DNA of 64,000 bases from Hyphomicrobium sp. MC1 (GTDB lineage Bacteria; Pseudomonadota; Alphaproteobacteria; Rhizobiales; Hyphomicrobiaceae): NCBI RefSeq assembly GCF_000253295.1, contig NC_015717.1, forward strand, positions 1,426,001 through 1,490,000, read 5' to 3'. This document shows, in pieces, positions 27,287 to 36,532 of the stretch. Numbering within the stretch: position 1 is the first letter of the stretch; each line of letters opens with the position of its first letter. The notes under the pieces were generated by a model. That model searched no databases and was not told the origin of the DNA. It was given only the letters and a program-made list of their open reading frames with translations. The position numbers and the translations under genes are program-made.

Positions 27287-28995
27287 TGGCCGCCCGCATT
27301 TCTCGCGCCGCTTATGCCGACATGTTCGGCCCCACGACCGGCGACAAGGTTCGCTTGGCCGATACGTCGCTCTTCGTCGAGGTCGAGAAGGATTTCACAA
27401 TCTACGGCGAAGAGGTGAAGTTCGGCGGCGGCAAGGTCATTCGCGACGGCATGGGGCAGTCGCAGGTGTCCCGCTCACAGGGCGCCGTCGATACGGTGAT
27501 CACGAATGCGCTGATCATCGACCACTGGGGAATCGTCAAGGCCGATATCGGTCTGAAGGACGGATTGATTGCGGGCATCGGTAAGGCCGGTAATCCTGAT
27601 GTTCAGCCGGGCGTCGACATCGTCATCGGGCCGGGTACGGAGGTGATTGCGGGCGAGGGCAAGATCGTTACCGCAGGCGCGTTCGATACGCATATCCATT
27701 TCATCTGTCCGCAGCAGATCGACGAAGCGCTGGCGGCTGGCATCACGTCGATGCTCGGTGGCGGCACGGGGCCCGCGACCGGAACCAATGCCACCACGTG
27801 CACGCCGGGCGCTTGGCATCTTCAGCGCATGATCGAAGCGGCCGACGCTTTTCCGATGAACCTCGGGTTTGCGGGTAAGGGCAATGCGTCGCTGCCGCAA
27901 GGATTGGTGGAGCAGGTCGAAGCCGGCGCGTGCGCGCTGAAGCTGCATGAAGATTGGGGGACGACGCCCGCAGCCATCGACTGCTGCTTGTCCGTCGCCG
28001 ACGAGCACGACGTGCAGGTGATGATCCATTCGGATACGCTCAACGAAAGCGGCTTCGTGGAAGATACGATTGCCGCTTTCAAGGGGCGCACGATTCATGC
28101 GTTTCATACCGAAGGTGCGGGCGGCGGCCATGCACCGGATATCATGAAGGTTGCGGGATACGCGAACGTCTTGCCGTCGTCGACCAATCCGACGAAGCCG
28201 TTCACCGTCAATACGCTCGACGAGCATCTCGATATGCTGATGGTTTGCCATCATCTTCATGCGTCCATTCCCGAAGATCTGGCATTTGCGGAAAGCCGGA
28301 TCAGGAAAGAGACGATTGCAGCGGAAGATATTCTGCATGATCTCGGCGCGCTCTCGATGATGTCGTCGGATAGCCAAGCCATGGGGCGTATCGGCGAGGT
28401 GATCATTCGCACGTGGCAAACCGCAGACAAGATGAAGAAGCAGCGTGGCGCGCTTCCCGGCGATGGCGAGAACGATAACCAACGGGCGAAGCGCTATATC
28501 GCCAAGTACACGATCAATCCGGCTATCGCTCACGGTGTATCGCAGCACATCGGCTCGGTCGAGGTCGGCAAGCTTGCCGACCTGGTGATCTGGTCGCCGG
28601 CGTTGTTCGGAGTAAAGCCCAATCTTGTCTTGAAGGCGGGTTCGATTGCCGTCGCGGCAATGGGCGATCCGAATGCTTCAATCCCGACGCCGCAGCCTGT
28701 CCACTACCGGCCGATGTTTGCATCCTTCGGCAAATCGCTGACGCGAAGCTCGCTAACGTTCGTTTCGAAAACGTCGCTCGACAAAGGCTTGGCGGATCGA
28801 CTCAAGGTCGAAAAGAAGCTCGTTCCGGTTGAGAACGTGCGAGAGGGGATTTCGAAGAAGAGCATGGTTCACAATGGCGCTACTCCGCATATCGAGATCG
28901 ACAGCGAAACTTATCGGGTGACGGCAGACGGCGAGCTTCTTGTTTGCGAACCGGCCAAGGAGCTACCGATGGCGCAACGCTATTTTCTGTTTTGA
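27286..28995 (+). CDS. ureC: Urease catalytic alpha subunit
   Basis: Nickel hydrolase that splits urea to ammonia and carbamate in the cytoplasm, 569 residues. All active-site residues are present: H136 and H138 (DTHIHF), the carbamylated K219 (LKLHED), H248, H274 and D362 as nickel ligands, and C321-H322 in the mobile flap (VCHHLHASIPED). It overlaps the ureAB stop by one base, which implies coupled translation and balanced subunit amounts. Fully intact. Confidence 0.98.
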   Translation: MAARISRAAYADMFGPTTGDKVRLADTSLFVEVEKDFTIYGEEVKFGGGKVIRDGMGQSQVSRSQGAVDTVITNALIIDHWGIVKADIGLKDGLIAGIGKAGNPDVQPGVDIVIGPGTEVIAGEGKIVTAGAFDTHIHFICPQQIDEALAAGITSMLGGGTGPATGTNATTCTPGAWHLQRMIEAADAFPMNLGFAGKGNASLPQGLVEQVEAGACALKLHEDWGTTPAAIDCCLSVADEHDVQVMIHSDTLNESGFVEDTIAAFKGRTIHAFHTEGAGGGHAPDIMKVAGYANVLPSSTNPTKPFTVNTLDEHLDMLMVCHHLHASIPEDLAFAESRIRKETIAAEDILHDLGALSMMSSDSQAMGRIGEVIIRTWQTADKMKKQRGALPGDGENDNQRAKRYIAKYTINPAIAHGVSQHIGSVEVGKLADLVIWSPALFGVKPNLVLKAGSIAVAAMGDPNASIPTPQPVHYRPMFASFGKSLTRSSLTFVSKTSLDKGLADRLKVEKKLVPVENVREGISKKSMVHNGATPHIEIDSETYRVTADGELLVCEPAKELPMAQRYFLF

Positions 28996-29003
28996 GGCGA
29001 ACG

Positions 29004-29480
29004 ATGCTTCGTGCCATTGCATGCGAGCCCCAGGGCGCTCGTCACGGGTTGATCGATGATGAGGTAACGCTCGATTTCGACAATCGCCATCGCCGTCGTT
29101 TGGCGATGACGGGAAAAGATGGACTTGAATTTTTGCTCGATCTGCCGCGTGCGCATCGGATTCGACAGGGCGATACGCTCCTGCTGGAAGACGGCCGCAG
29201 AGTTCGGGTAATGGCGGCAAAAGAAGAACTTACGGAAATCACGACGACATCGGCTGCCGATCTCGTGCGCGTTGCCTGGCATCTCGGTAATCGCCATCTG
29301 CCGGTCATGCTGCTGCCGGATCGCATCCTGATCCGCCGTGATCATGTTATTGAAGATATGGTCCGGCTTCTCGGTGCTTCGGTCGCGATGGTCGAGGCAG
29401 CGTTCGATCCGGAAGACGGCGCGTACGCAGGCGGCGGCCATCATCACCACCATCATGACGACGATCACGGCCATGGATGA
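29004..29480 (+). CDS. ureE: Urease nickel metallochaperone UreE
   Basis: Dimeric nickel carrier of 158 residues. The N-terminal peptide-binding domain contains DFDNRHRRRLAMTGKDGLEFLLDL, and the metal domain contains ARVAWHLGNRHLPVML-type sequence with the conserved HLGNRHLP. The tail after residue 140 is a His/Asp/Gly stretch with six consecutive His, a nickel store typical of many UreE proteins. It starts nine bases after ureC and overlaps ureF by eight bases. An upstream in-frame start inside ureC is not needed. Confidence 0.95.
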   Translation: MLRAIACEPQGARHGLIDDEVTLDFDNRHRRRLAMTGKDGLEFLLDLPRAHRIRQGDTLLLEDGRRVRVMAAKEELTEITTTSAADLVRVAWHLGNRHLPVMLLPDRILIRRDHVIEDMVRLLGASVAMVEAAFDPEDGAYAGGGHHHHHHDDDHGHG

Positions 29481-30237
29481 CGTGTCCGAGCGTCAGCATA
29501 AAATAGGCGGCGAGCTTTCGTCTCAAGACGCGTCTACGCCGGTCGTGAAGGAAGATAAGTCATCCGATGCGGCTGCGAAGCTGCTGATCTGGCTTTCTCC
29601 TGCATTTCCTGTTGGAAGCTTTGCATTCAGTCATGGCCTGGAATGGGCGGTCCAAGCTGGGCAGGTTAGAAACGTCGCCACAGTCATCGCGTGGCTCGAT
29701 GCTCTTCTTGAGTATGGAGGGTTACGTAATGATGCAATCTTTGCCGCGCATGCGTGGCACGCTGCGATGGTTCGCGACGCGCGTGCGCTCATTGAGGTCA
29801 ACGAGCTGGCGCTAGCGATGGCCGGTTCGAAAGAGCGGTATTTGGAAACAACAGCGCAGGGTAATGCCTTCGTCACCATTATCCGAGAGGCATGGCGCGC
29901 ACAGGATTTCGATTGGGGGATTGCGTCGGTACGAGGAGATGTCGCTTATCCGGTCGCAGTCGGCTTGACCGGTGCGGCACATGAGATTTCCCGGCACGAG
30001 ATGCTGCGCTGCTTCGTGCTCGCCCAGGTTCAAAATCTGGTGTCGGCTGTGATCCGCCTCAGCGTCATCGGGCATACGGACGGACAGCACGCGATTGCGT
30101 CGCTGCTTCCCGCGATCGGGCGGCTGGTTCTTGTGGCAGAAACTGCTACCCTCGACGATATCGGTGGCGCCGCGTTTCAGTCGGACATCGCCGCCCTTCG
30201 GCATGAAACACAATATTCAAGGCTCTTTCGCTCATGA
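29473..30237 (+). CDS. ureF: Urease accessory protein UreF
   Basis: All-helical chaperone of 254 residues that acts with UreD and UreG in nickel insertion. Conserved SPAFPVGSFAFSHGLEWAV and YLETTAQGNAFV are visible. The N-terminal 35 residues before the conserved core are polar and variable. The start lies within the end of ureE (eight-base overlap), and its stop overlaps the ureG start as ATGA, so ureEFG are translationally coupled. Confidence 0.93.
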   Translation: MDDVSERQHKIGGELSSQDASTPVVKEDKSSDAAAKLLIWLSPAFPVGSFAFSHGLEWAVQAGQVRNVATVIAWLDALLEYGGLRNDAIFAAHAWHAAMVRDARALIEVNELALAMAGSKERYLETTAQGNAFVTIIREAWRAQDFDWGIASVRGDVAYPVAVGLTGAAHEISRHEMLRCFVLAQVQNLVSAVIRLSVIGHTDGQHAIASLLPAIGRLVLVAETATLDDIGGAAFQSDIAALRHETQYSRLFRS

Positions 30238-30881
30238 CCTCCTTAGATCACGGACCTCTGCGGGTCGGCATTGGCGGTCCGGTCGGCGCAGGAAAAACAG
30301 CCTTGATGGAAGCGCTGTGTAAACAGTTTCGCAGCGAGCTCGATATCATCGCGATTACAAATGACATTTATACCAAGGAAGATGCGTTGATCTTAACGCG
30401 TGCCGGTGCGCTGCCGTCGGAACGCATCATGGGGGTAGAGACGGGCGGTTGTCCGCACACCGCTATTCGTGAAGACTGCTCGCTCAATCTCATGGCGATA
30501 GCCGAGATGCGCAGCAAGTTTCCGAATGCCGATCTGGTTCTGATCGAGTCGGGAGGTGACAATCTGGCCGCGACCTTTTCACCGGAGCTGGCCGATATAA
30601 CGATCTACGTGATCGACGTTGCGCAAGGCGAAAAAATTCCGCGCAAGGGTGGTCCAGGGATCACGCGCTCCGATCTGTTGGTGATCAACAAGATTGATCT
30701 TGCTCCATATGTGGGCGCGAGCCTTGAGGTAATGGAGCAGGACACCAAGCGGATGCGCGGCGAACGGCCGTATGTGTTTACGAATATCAAGGATGGCAAG
30801 GGCGTGAGCAAGGTTGCAGAGTTCATCATTCGCTCGGGCGGCCTGTCGCTGACGAGGCCCACCGCGACCTCAGGCCATTAG
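30234..30881 (+). CDS. ureG: Urease accessory GTPase UreG
   Basis: SIMIBI-class GTPase of 215 residues that powers nickel delivery to urease. It has the P-loop GGPVGAGKTAL, the switch segment ESGGDNLAATFSPEL, the CPH metal-binding motif (in GGCPHTAIREDCS) and the guanine-specificity NKID. It overlaps ureF by four bases and is followed after one base by the nickel permease gene. Confidence 0.97.
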   Translation: MTSLDHGPLRVGIGGPVGAGKTALMEALCKQFRSELDIIAITNDIYTKEDALILTRAGALPSERIMGVETGGCPHTAIREDCSLNLMAIAEMRSKFPNADLVLIESGGDNLAATFSPELADITIYVIDVAQGEKIPRKGGPGITRSDLLVINKIDLAPYVGASLEVMEQDTKRMRGERPYVFTNIKDGKGVSKVAEFIIRSGGLSLTRPTATSGH

Positions 30882-30882
30882 C

Positions 30883-31932
30883 ATGCTGGCCAATCCGTTT
30901 GACGACCAGCCGACTCGCGGTGTCGCGAAAGCCGTGGCGATGTATGCGTTGCTGATCGCCTCGAACGTCGGTGCATGGGTGTGGGCATTCGCTGCTTTTT
31001 CCTATCGGCCGACGCTGATGGGGACGGCGCTGCTCGCCTACGTATTTGGTCTTCGACATGCGTTCGATGCCGACCATATAGCGGCTATCGATAACGTCGT
31101 TCGTAAGCTGATGCAGGAGGGAAAGACGCCGTATTCCGTCGGCTTCTTCTTCTCTCTCGGGCACTCGACCATCGTTATTATCGCTTCGATTGTCATTGCG
31201 GCCACTGCAGCGGCTATGCAGGGGACGCTTGAAGAGTTTCACGGCATCGGGGGCATTATCGGAACAATTGTGTCGGCACTGTTTCTGCTTGTCATCGGGA
31301 TCATCAATCTCTTGATCCTGAAGAATGTCTGGGCGGCGTTTCTGCGCGCACGTCGCGGCGAGCGGCTTACGGACGCGGATCTCGAGACGTTACTTGCGGG
31401 ACAGGGCGTCTTTGCGAGATTTCTGCGGCCGCTATTTCGGGTCGTGTCGCGATCCTGGCATATGTATCCGGTCGGCTTCCTGTTCGGTCTAGGTTTTGAC
31501 ACCGCGACGGAAGTTGGATTGCTCGGAATTTCCGCTGCTCAGGCCGCCCAGGGCATGTCGTTCTGGACTATCCTGGTTTTTCCGGCGCTCTTTACGGCCG
31601 GAATGTCGCTGATGGATACGACGGACAGCATTCTGATGACGAAGGCCTATGGCTGGGCGTTCGTCAATCCGATCCGCAAACTCTGGTACAACATGACGAT
31701 CACGGCGGCGTCGGTCGTTGTCGCCATCTTTATTGGCGGCGTCGAGGCGCTCGGGCTGATCGGGGACAAGCTTGGGCGCACGGACGGGATCTGGGGCGTC
31801 GTCAGCGAGTTGAACGACAACCTGACGAATTTTGGCTTCATCGTGGTCGGCATTTTCATGGCGAGCTGGATGATTTCGGCGATCGTCTATCGCGCCATTG
31901 GTGTCGAGACGCGAGAACGCTCTGCGCGGTAA
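30883..31932 (+). CDS. NiCoT-family nickel permease (NixA/HoxN type)
   Basis: Eight-helix inner-membrane high-affinity nickel or nickel/cobalt importer of 349 residues. The second helix carries the signature RHAFDADHIAAIDN. Further family motifs are FFSLGHSTIVI, LFGLGFDTATEVGLL and FPALFTAGMSLMDTTD. It begins one base after the ureG stop, so it is the last gene of the urease operon and supplies the metal cofactor. Ni rather than Co specificity is inferred from the location. Confidence 0.95.
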   Translation: MLANPFDDQPTRGVAKAVAMYALLIASNVGAWVWAFAAFSYRPTLMGTALLAYVFGLRHAFDADHIAAIDNVVRKLMQEGKTPYSVGFFFSLGHSTIVIIASIVIAATAAAMQGTLEEFHGIGGIIGTIVSALFLLVIGIINLLILKNVWAAFLRARRGERLTDADLETLLAGQGVFARFLRPLFRVVSRSWHMYPVGFLFGLGFDTATEVGLLGISAAQAAQGMSFWTILVFPALFTAGMSLMDTTDSILMTKAYGWAFVNPIRKLWYNMTITAASVVVAIFIGGVEALGLIGDKLGRTDGIWGVVSELNDNLTNFGFIVVGIFMASWMISAIVYRAIGVETRERSAR

Positions 31933-31966
31933 ATGACACGCGAAGCAATAATCTCGTGTGCTGACC

Positions 31967-32884
31967 TCAGGGAAGATGGCGGACGGCAGTTGCGGCCGCG
32001 GCGGCGCGGTTCTCGACGCCGAGCTTCACGTACACCTGTTCGAGATGCTTGTTCACGGTGCGCGGACTCATTCCGAGGATCTGGCCGATATCGCGGTTCG
32101 ATTTGCCGCGCGCGATCCACAACAATACCTCGGCTTCACGCGTCGTCAGACCTAGCTTTTCCTTCAGCAGGCTTGCGTCAGCGGATGAGCTTTCTTCGGA
32201 AACGCGCATGAGGCGCTCGTCGCCGCTCATGCGGCCGACGAATGAGAGACTGAGTGTTTTCTGCTCTGCGCCGATTGTGAGTGTACTGGACGACGGGTCG
32301 CCGCTGCCTTCGATGCGCGCTGCGAGCCATTTGACCACTAGGGATGGGAACGCGAAGCTTCGCTCGTCGAAATCTTCAAATGCGGTTCCGAGAAGCTTGC
32401 TCGCCTGCGGTGTCGACCATAAGAGGCGTCCGGCGGAATCGGCGGCGAAGAGGTAACGTCCGGTGGTATCCAAGGCCGCGCGTGCGCTACGCGACATGCG
32501 CGCGTTGCCGACATGGACGCGGATTCGTGCAAGAAGTTCTTCGATGATGACGGGTTTTGTCACGTAGTCGACGCCGCCGGCTTCGAGCCCTTCGATGATG
32601 CGCTCAGTGTCGCGAAGGCCCGTCATGAATATGATCGGAACGTCTGCGAGCGCCGGCAGTCGCTTCATGCGCCGGCATGTTTCGAACCCGTCCATGTTCG
32701 GCATAACTGCATCGAGCAAGATGATGTCGGGGACAATGCGCGCCACAGTTGTCATGGCACGTTCGCCATCAGTTGCAATCAGGACTAACGCACCGATTTG
32801 CTCGAGGGCGGCTGTGAGCATTGCGAGCGTATCGGGATTGTCGTCGACGACGAGGACGATCGTTTTCGCTTCAGCGTCAGTCAT
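31967..32884 (-). CDS. LuxR/FixJ-type response regulator of the urea/amide locus
   Basis: Protein of 305 residues. The N-terminal receiver (VLVVDDNPDTL; phosphoacceptor Asp in IILLDAVMPNMDG; KP in VTKPVIIEE) is followed by a middle PAS-like segment (residues about 150-225, GRYLFAADSAGRLLWSTPQA). A C-terminal LuxR helix-turn-helix comes last (LTTREAEVLLWIARGKSNRD through MSPRTVNKHLEQVYVKLG). The ATG lies inside the end of the kinase gene (eight-base overlap), so kinase and regulator are coupled; a longer frame would reach further into the kinase gene and is rejected. It is convergent with the nickel permease. It probably controls urt/fmd genes (inference). Confidence 0.92.
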   Translation of the reverse strand: MTDAEAKTIVLVVDDNPDTLAMLTAALEQIGALVLIATDGERAMTTVARIVPDIILLDAVMPNMDGFETCRRMKRLPALADVPIIFMTGLRDTERIIEGLEAGGVDYVTKPVIIEELLARIRVHVGNARMSRSARAALDTTGRYLFAADSAGRLLWSTPQASKLLGTAFEDFDERSFAFPSLVVKWLAARIEGSGDPSSSTLTIGAEQKTLSLSFVGRMSGDERLMRVSEESSSADASLLKEKLGLTTREAEVLLWIARGKSNRDIGQILGMSPRTVNKHLEQVYVKLGVENRAAAAATAVRHLP

Positions 32885-35800
32885 CGGCGTGCTCGGGCTC
32901 GGCGGGCTGTGCGAGGAGCGCCATGTAGCCGCGAAGGTCGAAGGCGCGAATACGATCTCGTGCGGCATTGATGAATACGAGGGAGCCGTTGCCGGCAGCC
33001 TCCAGCTCATCGAGCTTGGACTCGATGCCGGAGACAAAGCCGATTTCGCCAAGCCGCATGAGTTCCTCGATTTGACGGGCATCAGGACGGCTTGCGTATT
33101 TGATTCCCTGGGGCGGGGCCGAATATTCTGGCGCGCTGGTCGCTGTGACCACCCGGAGGTTCAGCAGCTTTCGGATGTGATTGAGCAGCGTCTGCATGTC
33201 GACCGGCTTTGACAGGGCGGCATCGTGATCCGGTACGTCATCGCCACGTGGAGCCTGGTCGCCGATGTTGGCGGACATCATCAGAATTGGAGCGGTGTGG
33301 CCAATTTCTCGGAGACGTTTTGCCACCTCCCAGCCGGACATGCCGGGCATCGAGATATCGAGAATGAAAAGATCCGGTGCGCACTCTTCGGCAATGGTGA
33401 GCGCGGAGGAACCGTCCGGCGCGGAGATGATGGAAAATCCGACCGGCTCCAAAGCTTCCTTGATCAGCTCGCGATGATCGGTGTCGTCGTCCACGATCAA
33501 GATCAGCTTGCGCTTGCCGAGATAGCCGACGATACGCTCCTGAGCTTTTGCGGGCGGACGCGAGTCGGCGACGTGCGCCAGCAGCAATTTGATGCGAAAC
33601 TGGCTCCCCTGGCCAGGTGTGCTCTTGACTGAAATTTCACCCCCCATGATTTCGACAAGCAGCTTCGTAATGGTGAGGCCCAACCCCATTCCGGGTCTCA
33701 GTTTGGCGCGCATGATCTCGCCGCGCTCGAACGGTTCGAAGACGCGTTCCAGATCTGTCTGCATGATGCCGATGCCGGTATCTTGGATTTCGAATTCGGC
33801 AACTTGACTGCGATAGGAGACGCGTAGCGCGACGCTGCCCGTATCGGTGAATTTGACGGCGTTCGAAAGCAAGTTGATCAAGATCTGGCGAAGGCGCTTC
33901 TCGTCGGTGCGCACCACGGGCGGAAGCGACGACGCGCCTTCGAAGATGAACTCGATCCCCTTCGAATTGGCTTGCAGGCGGAACATGTCTGCAAGCTGAT
34001 CGAGAAAGTCGCGGATACGGACTTCGCTGGTGGCAAGTTCGAGCCGTCCGGCTTCGACCTTTGAAATGTCGAGCAGTCCGTCGATCAGGCCGGAGAGGTG
34101 CTCGGCGCTGCGACGAATGACGCGGACGCCTTTCTGGGCCTTGACGGGCAGCATGTCGTCGACATCGAGAAGCTGCGCATAGCCAAGCACTGCATTGAGC
34201 GGCGTGCGTAGCTCATGATTGATGGCGACGACGTAGCGGCTTTTTGCGAGGTTGGCGGCTTCGGCGACTTCTTTCGCCTTATGCAGTGCGCGGTCCGTGC
34301 GTTTATGGGCTTCGATTTCGCGGGTGAGCAATGTCGTCTGGCGGGCGGATTCGTCCTGGGCGATTTTGCGACTTTCCTGAGCGAGAACGAAAAGCCAGCT
34401 CGCGACGCCCGCGATGATTGCAAGGATCAGGAACGTTGCCCAGAGCGTGCCGGCAATCGCGCCGGCGTCGTGCGGAACGGCCGTCACCGCCAGATAGTGC
34501 ACTAGCAAAAGCACAAGCCCGAGAATGGTGCAGAACAGCGTGAAGACGCCGAAGAAGTGACCCGTTCGTGAATTGAGCCCCTTGACCAGATGTGGGGGCA
34601 GGGCGCCGCGCAGGAGATTGACGAGCTGCACCTGATAGCGTCCGTGCGGCTTGCAGCCGTCGCGGCAGCGGGCGTCGATCGAGCAGCAGAGCGAGCAAAT
34701 CGGACCCGAGTAGACCGGGCAGTGCGCCATGTCCTCGGGTTCGAATTCGTGTTCGCAGACAATACAACGGATTGCGGACTTCTGGCCCCAGGATGCGCGC
34801 GGCTTGCGTGCGAGATAGTATTTTCCGTTGGTCGCATAGGCGATGGCAGGCGCCGTGATAAGCGCTACGATCAAGGCTACCAATGGCGCCAGTGACTGGG
34901 CATAGATCCCAAAGGTGCCGCTGTACGAGAACATGGCCGCGGCCGTTGCGATGATCATCGCGCCGACGCCGACGGGGTTGACGTCGTAGAGATGGGCGCG
35001 TTTGAACTCGATGCGCTTGGGGCTCAGTCCGAGGGGCTTGTTGATGCAGAGGTCGGCGACGATAGCGCCGAGCCATGCCACTGCGACGACCGAATAGAGA
35101 CCTAGAGTGTGCTCAAGTGTTTTGTATATTCCAGCCTGCATTAGCAGGAGCGCGATGGCGACATTGAAAAACAGCCATACGATTCGGCCGGGATGGGCGT
35201 GCGTCAGCCGTGAAAAGAAATTCGACCAGGCAATCGACCCGGCGTAGGCGTTCGTGACGTTGATCTTCATCTGGCAGAGCACGACAAAGGTTCCTGCCAG
35301 TGCGAGAGCCAACTGTGGAGAGTTCGTCACGTAGCCGAATGCGACCAAGTACATCTGCATCGGCTCGCCGGCCTGTGAAACAGGGACGCCGTGCCGGAGA
35401 CACAGGACGGCAAGGAACGATCCGATCAGGATTTTGATGGCGCCGGGGACGATCCATCCGGGGCCGGAGACGAGGAGGGCGGTCCACCAGGCCACGCGGC
35501 CCGTTTTCTCCTTCGGCGGCATGAATCGCAGGATGTCGACCTGTTCGCCGATTTGCGCGATGAGAGCAAAAACAACGGATCCGGCAGCGCCGACGCCCAG
35601 CAGGTTGAAGGTTGCGCCCGGCACAAGATCGCCGCGATAGCCGATCCAGGCGTCGAAATTCTCCCGGTGTTGTAATGCAATGATGATGGGCGGGGTCAGC
35701 TGCAGCAGAATCCAGAACGGCTGTGTCCAAAGGTGGAACCGGCTGATCCACGTGATGCCGTGGGTGACGATTGGGATGACGACGATGGCGCTGATCACGT

Positions 35801-36257
35801 AACTGACGGCCAGCGGAAACCCAAAGCAAACGCTCAGCGCGAGAGCCATAATTGCGGCTTCGATCGCGAAGAAAATGAACGTGAAGGAGGCATAGATCAG
35901 CGACGTGACTGTCGAGCCAATATAGCCGAAACCGGCACCGCGGGTCAGCAAATCGATGTCGACGCCGTCACGTGCGGCATAATAGGCAATCGGAAGGCCC
36001 GTCAAAAAGATCAGGATCGAGACGGCCAGAACGGCCGTAACTGCGTTCGAGAAGCCATAACTTATGGTGATGGCGCCGCCGATGGCCTCGAGCGCCAGGA
36101 ATGACACTGTTCCGAATGCTGTATTCGCAACGCGCGCAGCGGACCACCGGCGCGCACGTTTGGCGGTGAAGCGAAGCGCGTAGTCCTCCAGGGTCTCGTT
36201 GGCGACCCACTGGTTATAGCTGCGGCGAACAGGAACTATCCGAAGCCGGTTAGTCAT
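32877..36257 (-). CDS. NCS1-permease/hybrid histidine kinase fusion (transporter-like sensor)
   Basis: Protein of 1126 residues. Residues 20-480 form a 12-helix permease related to the NCS1 (purine/cytosine/allantoin) family, starting with the typical WVANETLEDYALRFTAKRAR and containing VLCQMKINVTNAYAGSIAWSN. A cysteine-rich linker at 498-535 (eight Cys, CX2C...CX2CC...CX3C) follows, then two more helices (563-625) and a coiled coil. A HisKA domain (His681 in NHELRTPLN), HATPase (N-box NLLSNAVKF, GLGLTITK), receiver (Asp967) and a short C-terminal segment complete it. It is divergent from urtA and coupled to the LuxR-type regulator. It may sense urea, an amide or an NCS1-type substrate, either as transporter or as receptor. 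Domain boundaries are read by eye. Confidence 0.88.
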   Translation of the reverse strand: MTNRLRIVPVRRSYNQWVANETLEDYALRFTAKRARRWSAARVANTAFGTVSFLALEAIGGAITISYGFSNAVTAVLAVSILIFLTGLPIAYYAARDGVDIDLLTRGAGFGYIGSTVTSLIYASFTFIFFAIEAAIMALALSVCFGFPLAVSYVISAIVVIPIVTHGITWISRFHLWTQPFWILLQLTPPIIIALQHRENFDAWIGYRGDLVPGATFNLLGVGAAGSVVFALIAQIGEQVDILRFMPPKEKTGRVAWWTALLVSGPGWIVPGAIKILIGSFLAVLCLRHGVPVSQAGEPMQMYLVAFGYVTNSPQLALALAGTFVVLCQMKINVTNAYAGSIAWSNFFSRLTHAHPGRIVWLFFNVAIALLLMQAGIYKTLEHTLGLYSVVAVAWLGAIVADLCINKPLGLSPKRIEFKRAHLYDVNPVGVGAMIIATAAAMFSYSGTFGIYAQSLAPLVALIVALITAPAIAYATNGKYYLARKPRASWGQKSAIRCIVCEHEFEPEDMAHCPVYSGPICSLCCSIDARCRDGCKPHGRYQVQLVNLLRGALPPHLVKGLNSRTGHFFGVFTLFCTILGLVLLLVHYLAVTAVPHDAGAIAGTLWATFLILAIIAGVASWLFVLAQESRKIAQDESARQTTLLTREIEAHKRTDRALHKAKEVAEAANLAKSRYVVAINHELRTPLNAVLGYAQLLDVDDMLPVKAQKGVRVIRRSAEHLSGLIDGLLDISKVEAGRLELATSEVRIRDFLDQLADMFRLQANSKGIEFIFEGASSLPPVVRTDEKRLRQILINLLSNAVKFTDTGSVALRVSYRSQVAEFEIQDTGIGIMQTDLERVFEPFERGEIMRAKLRPGMGLGLTITKLLVEIMGGEISVKSTPGQGSQFRIKLLLAHVADSRPPAKAQERIVGYLGKRKLILIVDDDTDHRELIKEALEPVGFSIISAPDGSSALTIAEECAPDLFILDISMPGMSGWEVAKRLREIGHTAPILMMSANIGDQAPRGDDVPDHDAALSKPVDMQTLLNHIRKLLNLRVVTATSAPEYSAPPQGIKYASRPDARQIEELMRLGEIGFVSGIESKLDELEAAGNGSLVFINAARDRIRAFDLRGYMALLAQPAEPEHADD

Positions 36258-36406
36258 TCACTCAAATCGCCTCCCCCCGAACGGTAACCATACCGCGCCG
36301 CAAAAATGTAGCTGTCGCTGAAACCTACCTCTCACACTCCCTGAGACAAACCTATTTCGATCATGCGGTTGGTTCTCGTCGAGCCGTCTGCCACGCGCGC
36401 GGGCGC

Positions 36407-36463
36407 GCGTAGGCAACCTACGCAGGGGGTGCGGCGCACCATATACGTTAACTGACGTATGTG
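36407..36463. promoter_or_regulatory. Cluster of three palindromes between the sensor kinase and urtA
   Basis: Three adjacent inverted repeats occur: GCGTAGG-CAA-CCTACGC (36407-36423), GGTGC-GGC-GCACC (36428-36440), and CATATACGT / ACGTATGTG with the six-base spacer TAACTG (36440-36463, one mismatch between arms). They end 69 bases before the urtA ATG in the 275-base divergent intergenic region. They are candidate binding sites for the LuxR-type regulator. Confidence 0.6.
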
Positions 36464-36532
36464 CTGCGGCGCAAAATCCGTTTCCTATGTTCGCGCGATG
36501 TCCGGGGTGGGCAGTTCGAACGGAGGATCTTG

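Noticed and set aside
27475..28548. Long open frame on the minus strand inside ureC
   Set aside because: Antisense shadow of the highly conserved ureC frame; no start signal and no protein-like features.
32884..33082. N-terminal extension of the LuxR-type regulator up to 33082
   Set aside because: The added 66 residues are Ser/Pro-rich antisense-like sequence inside the kinase gene; the receiver domain begins right after the internal ATG.
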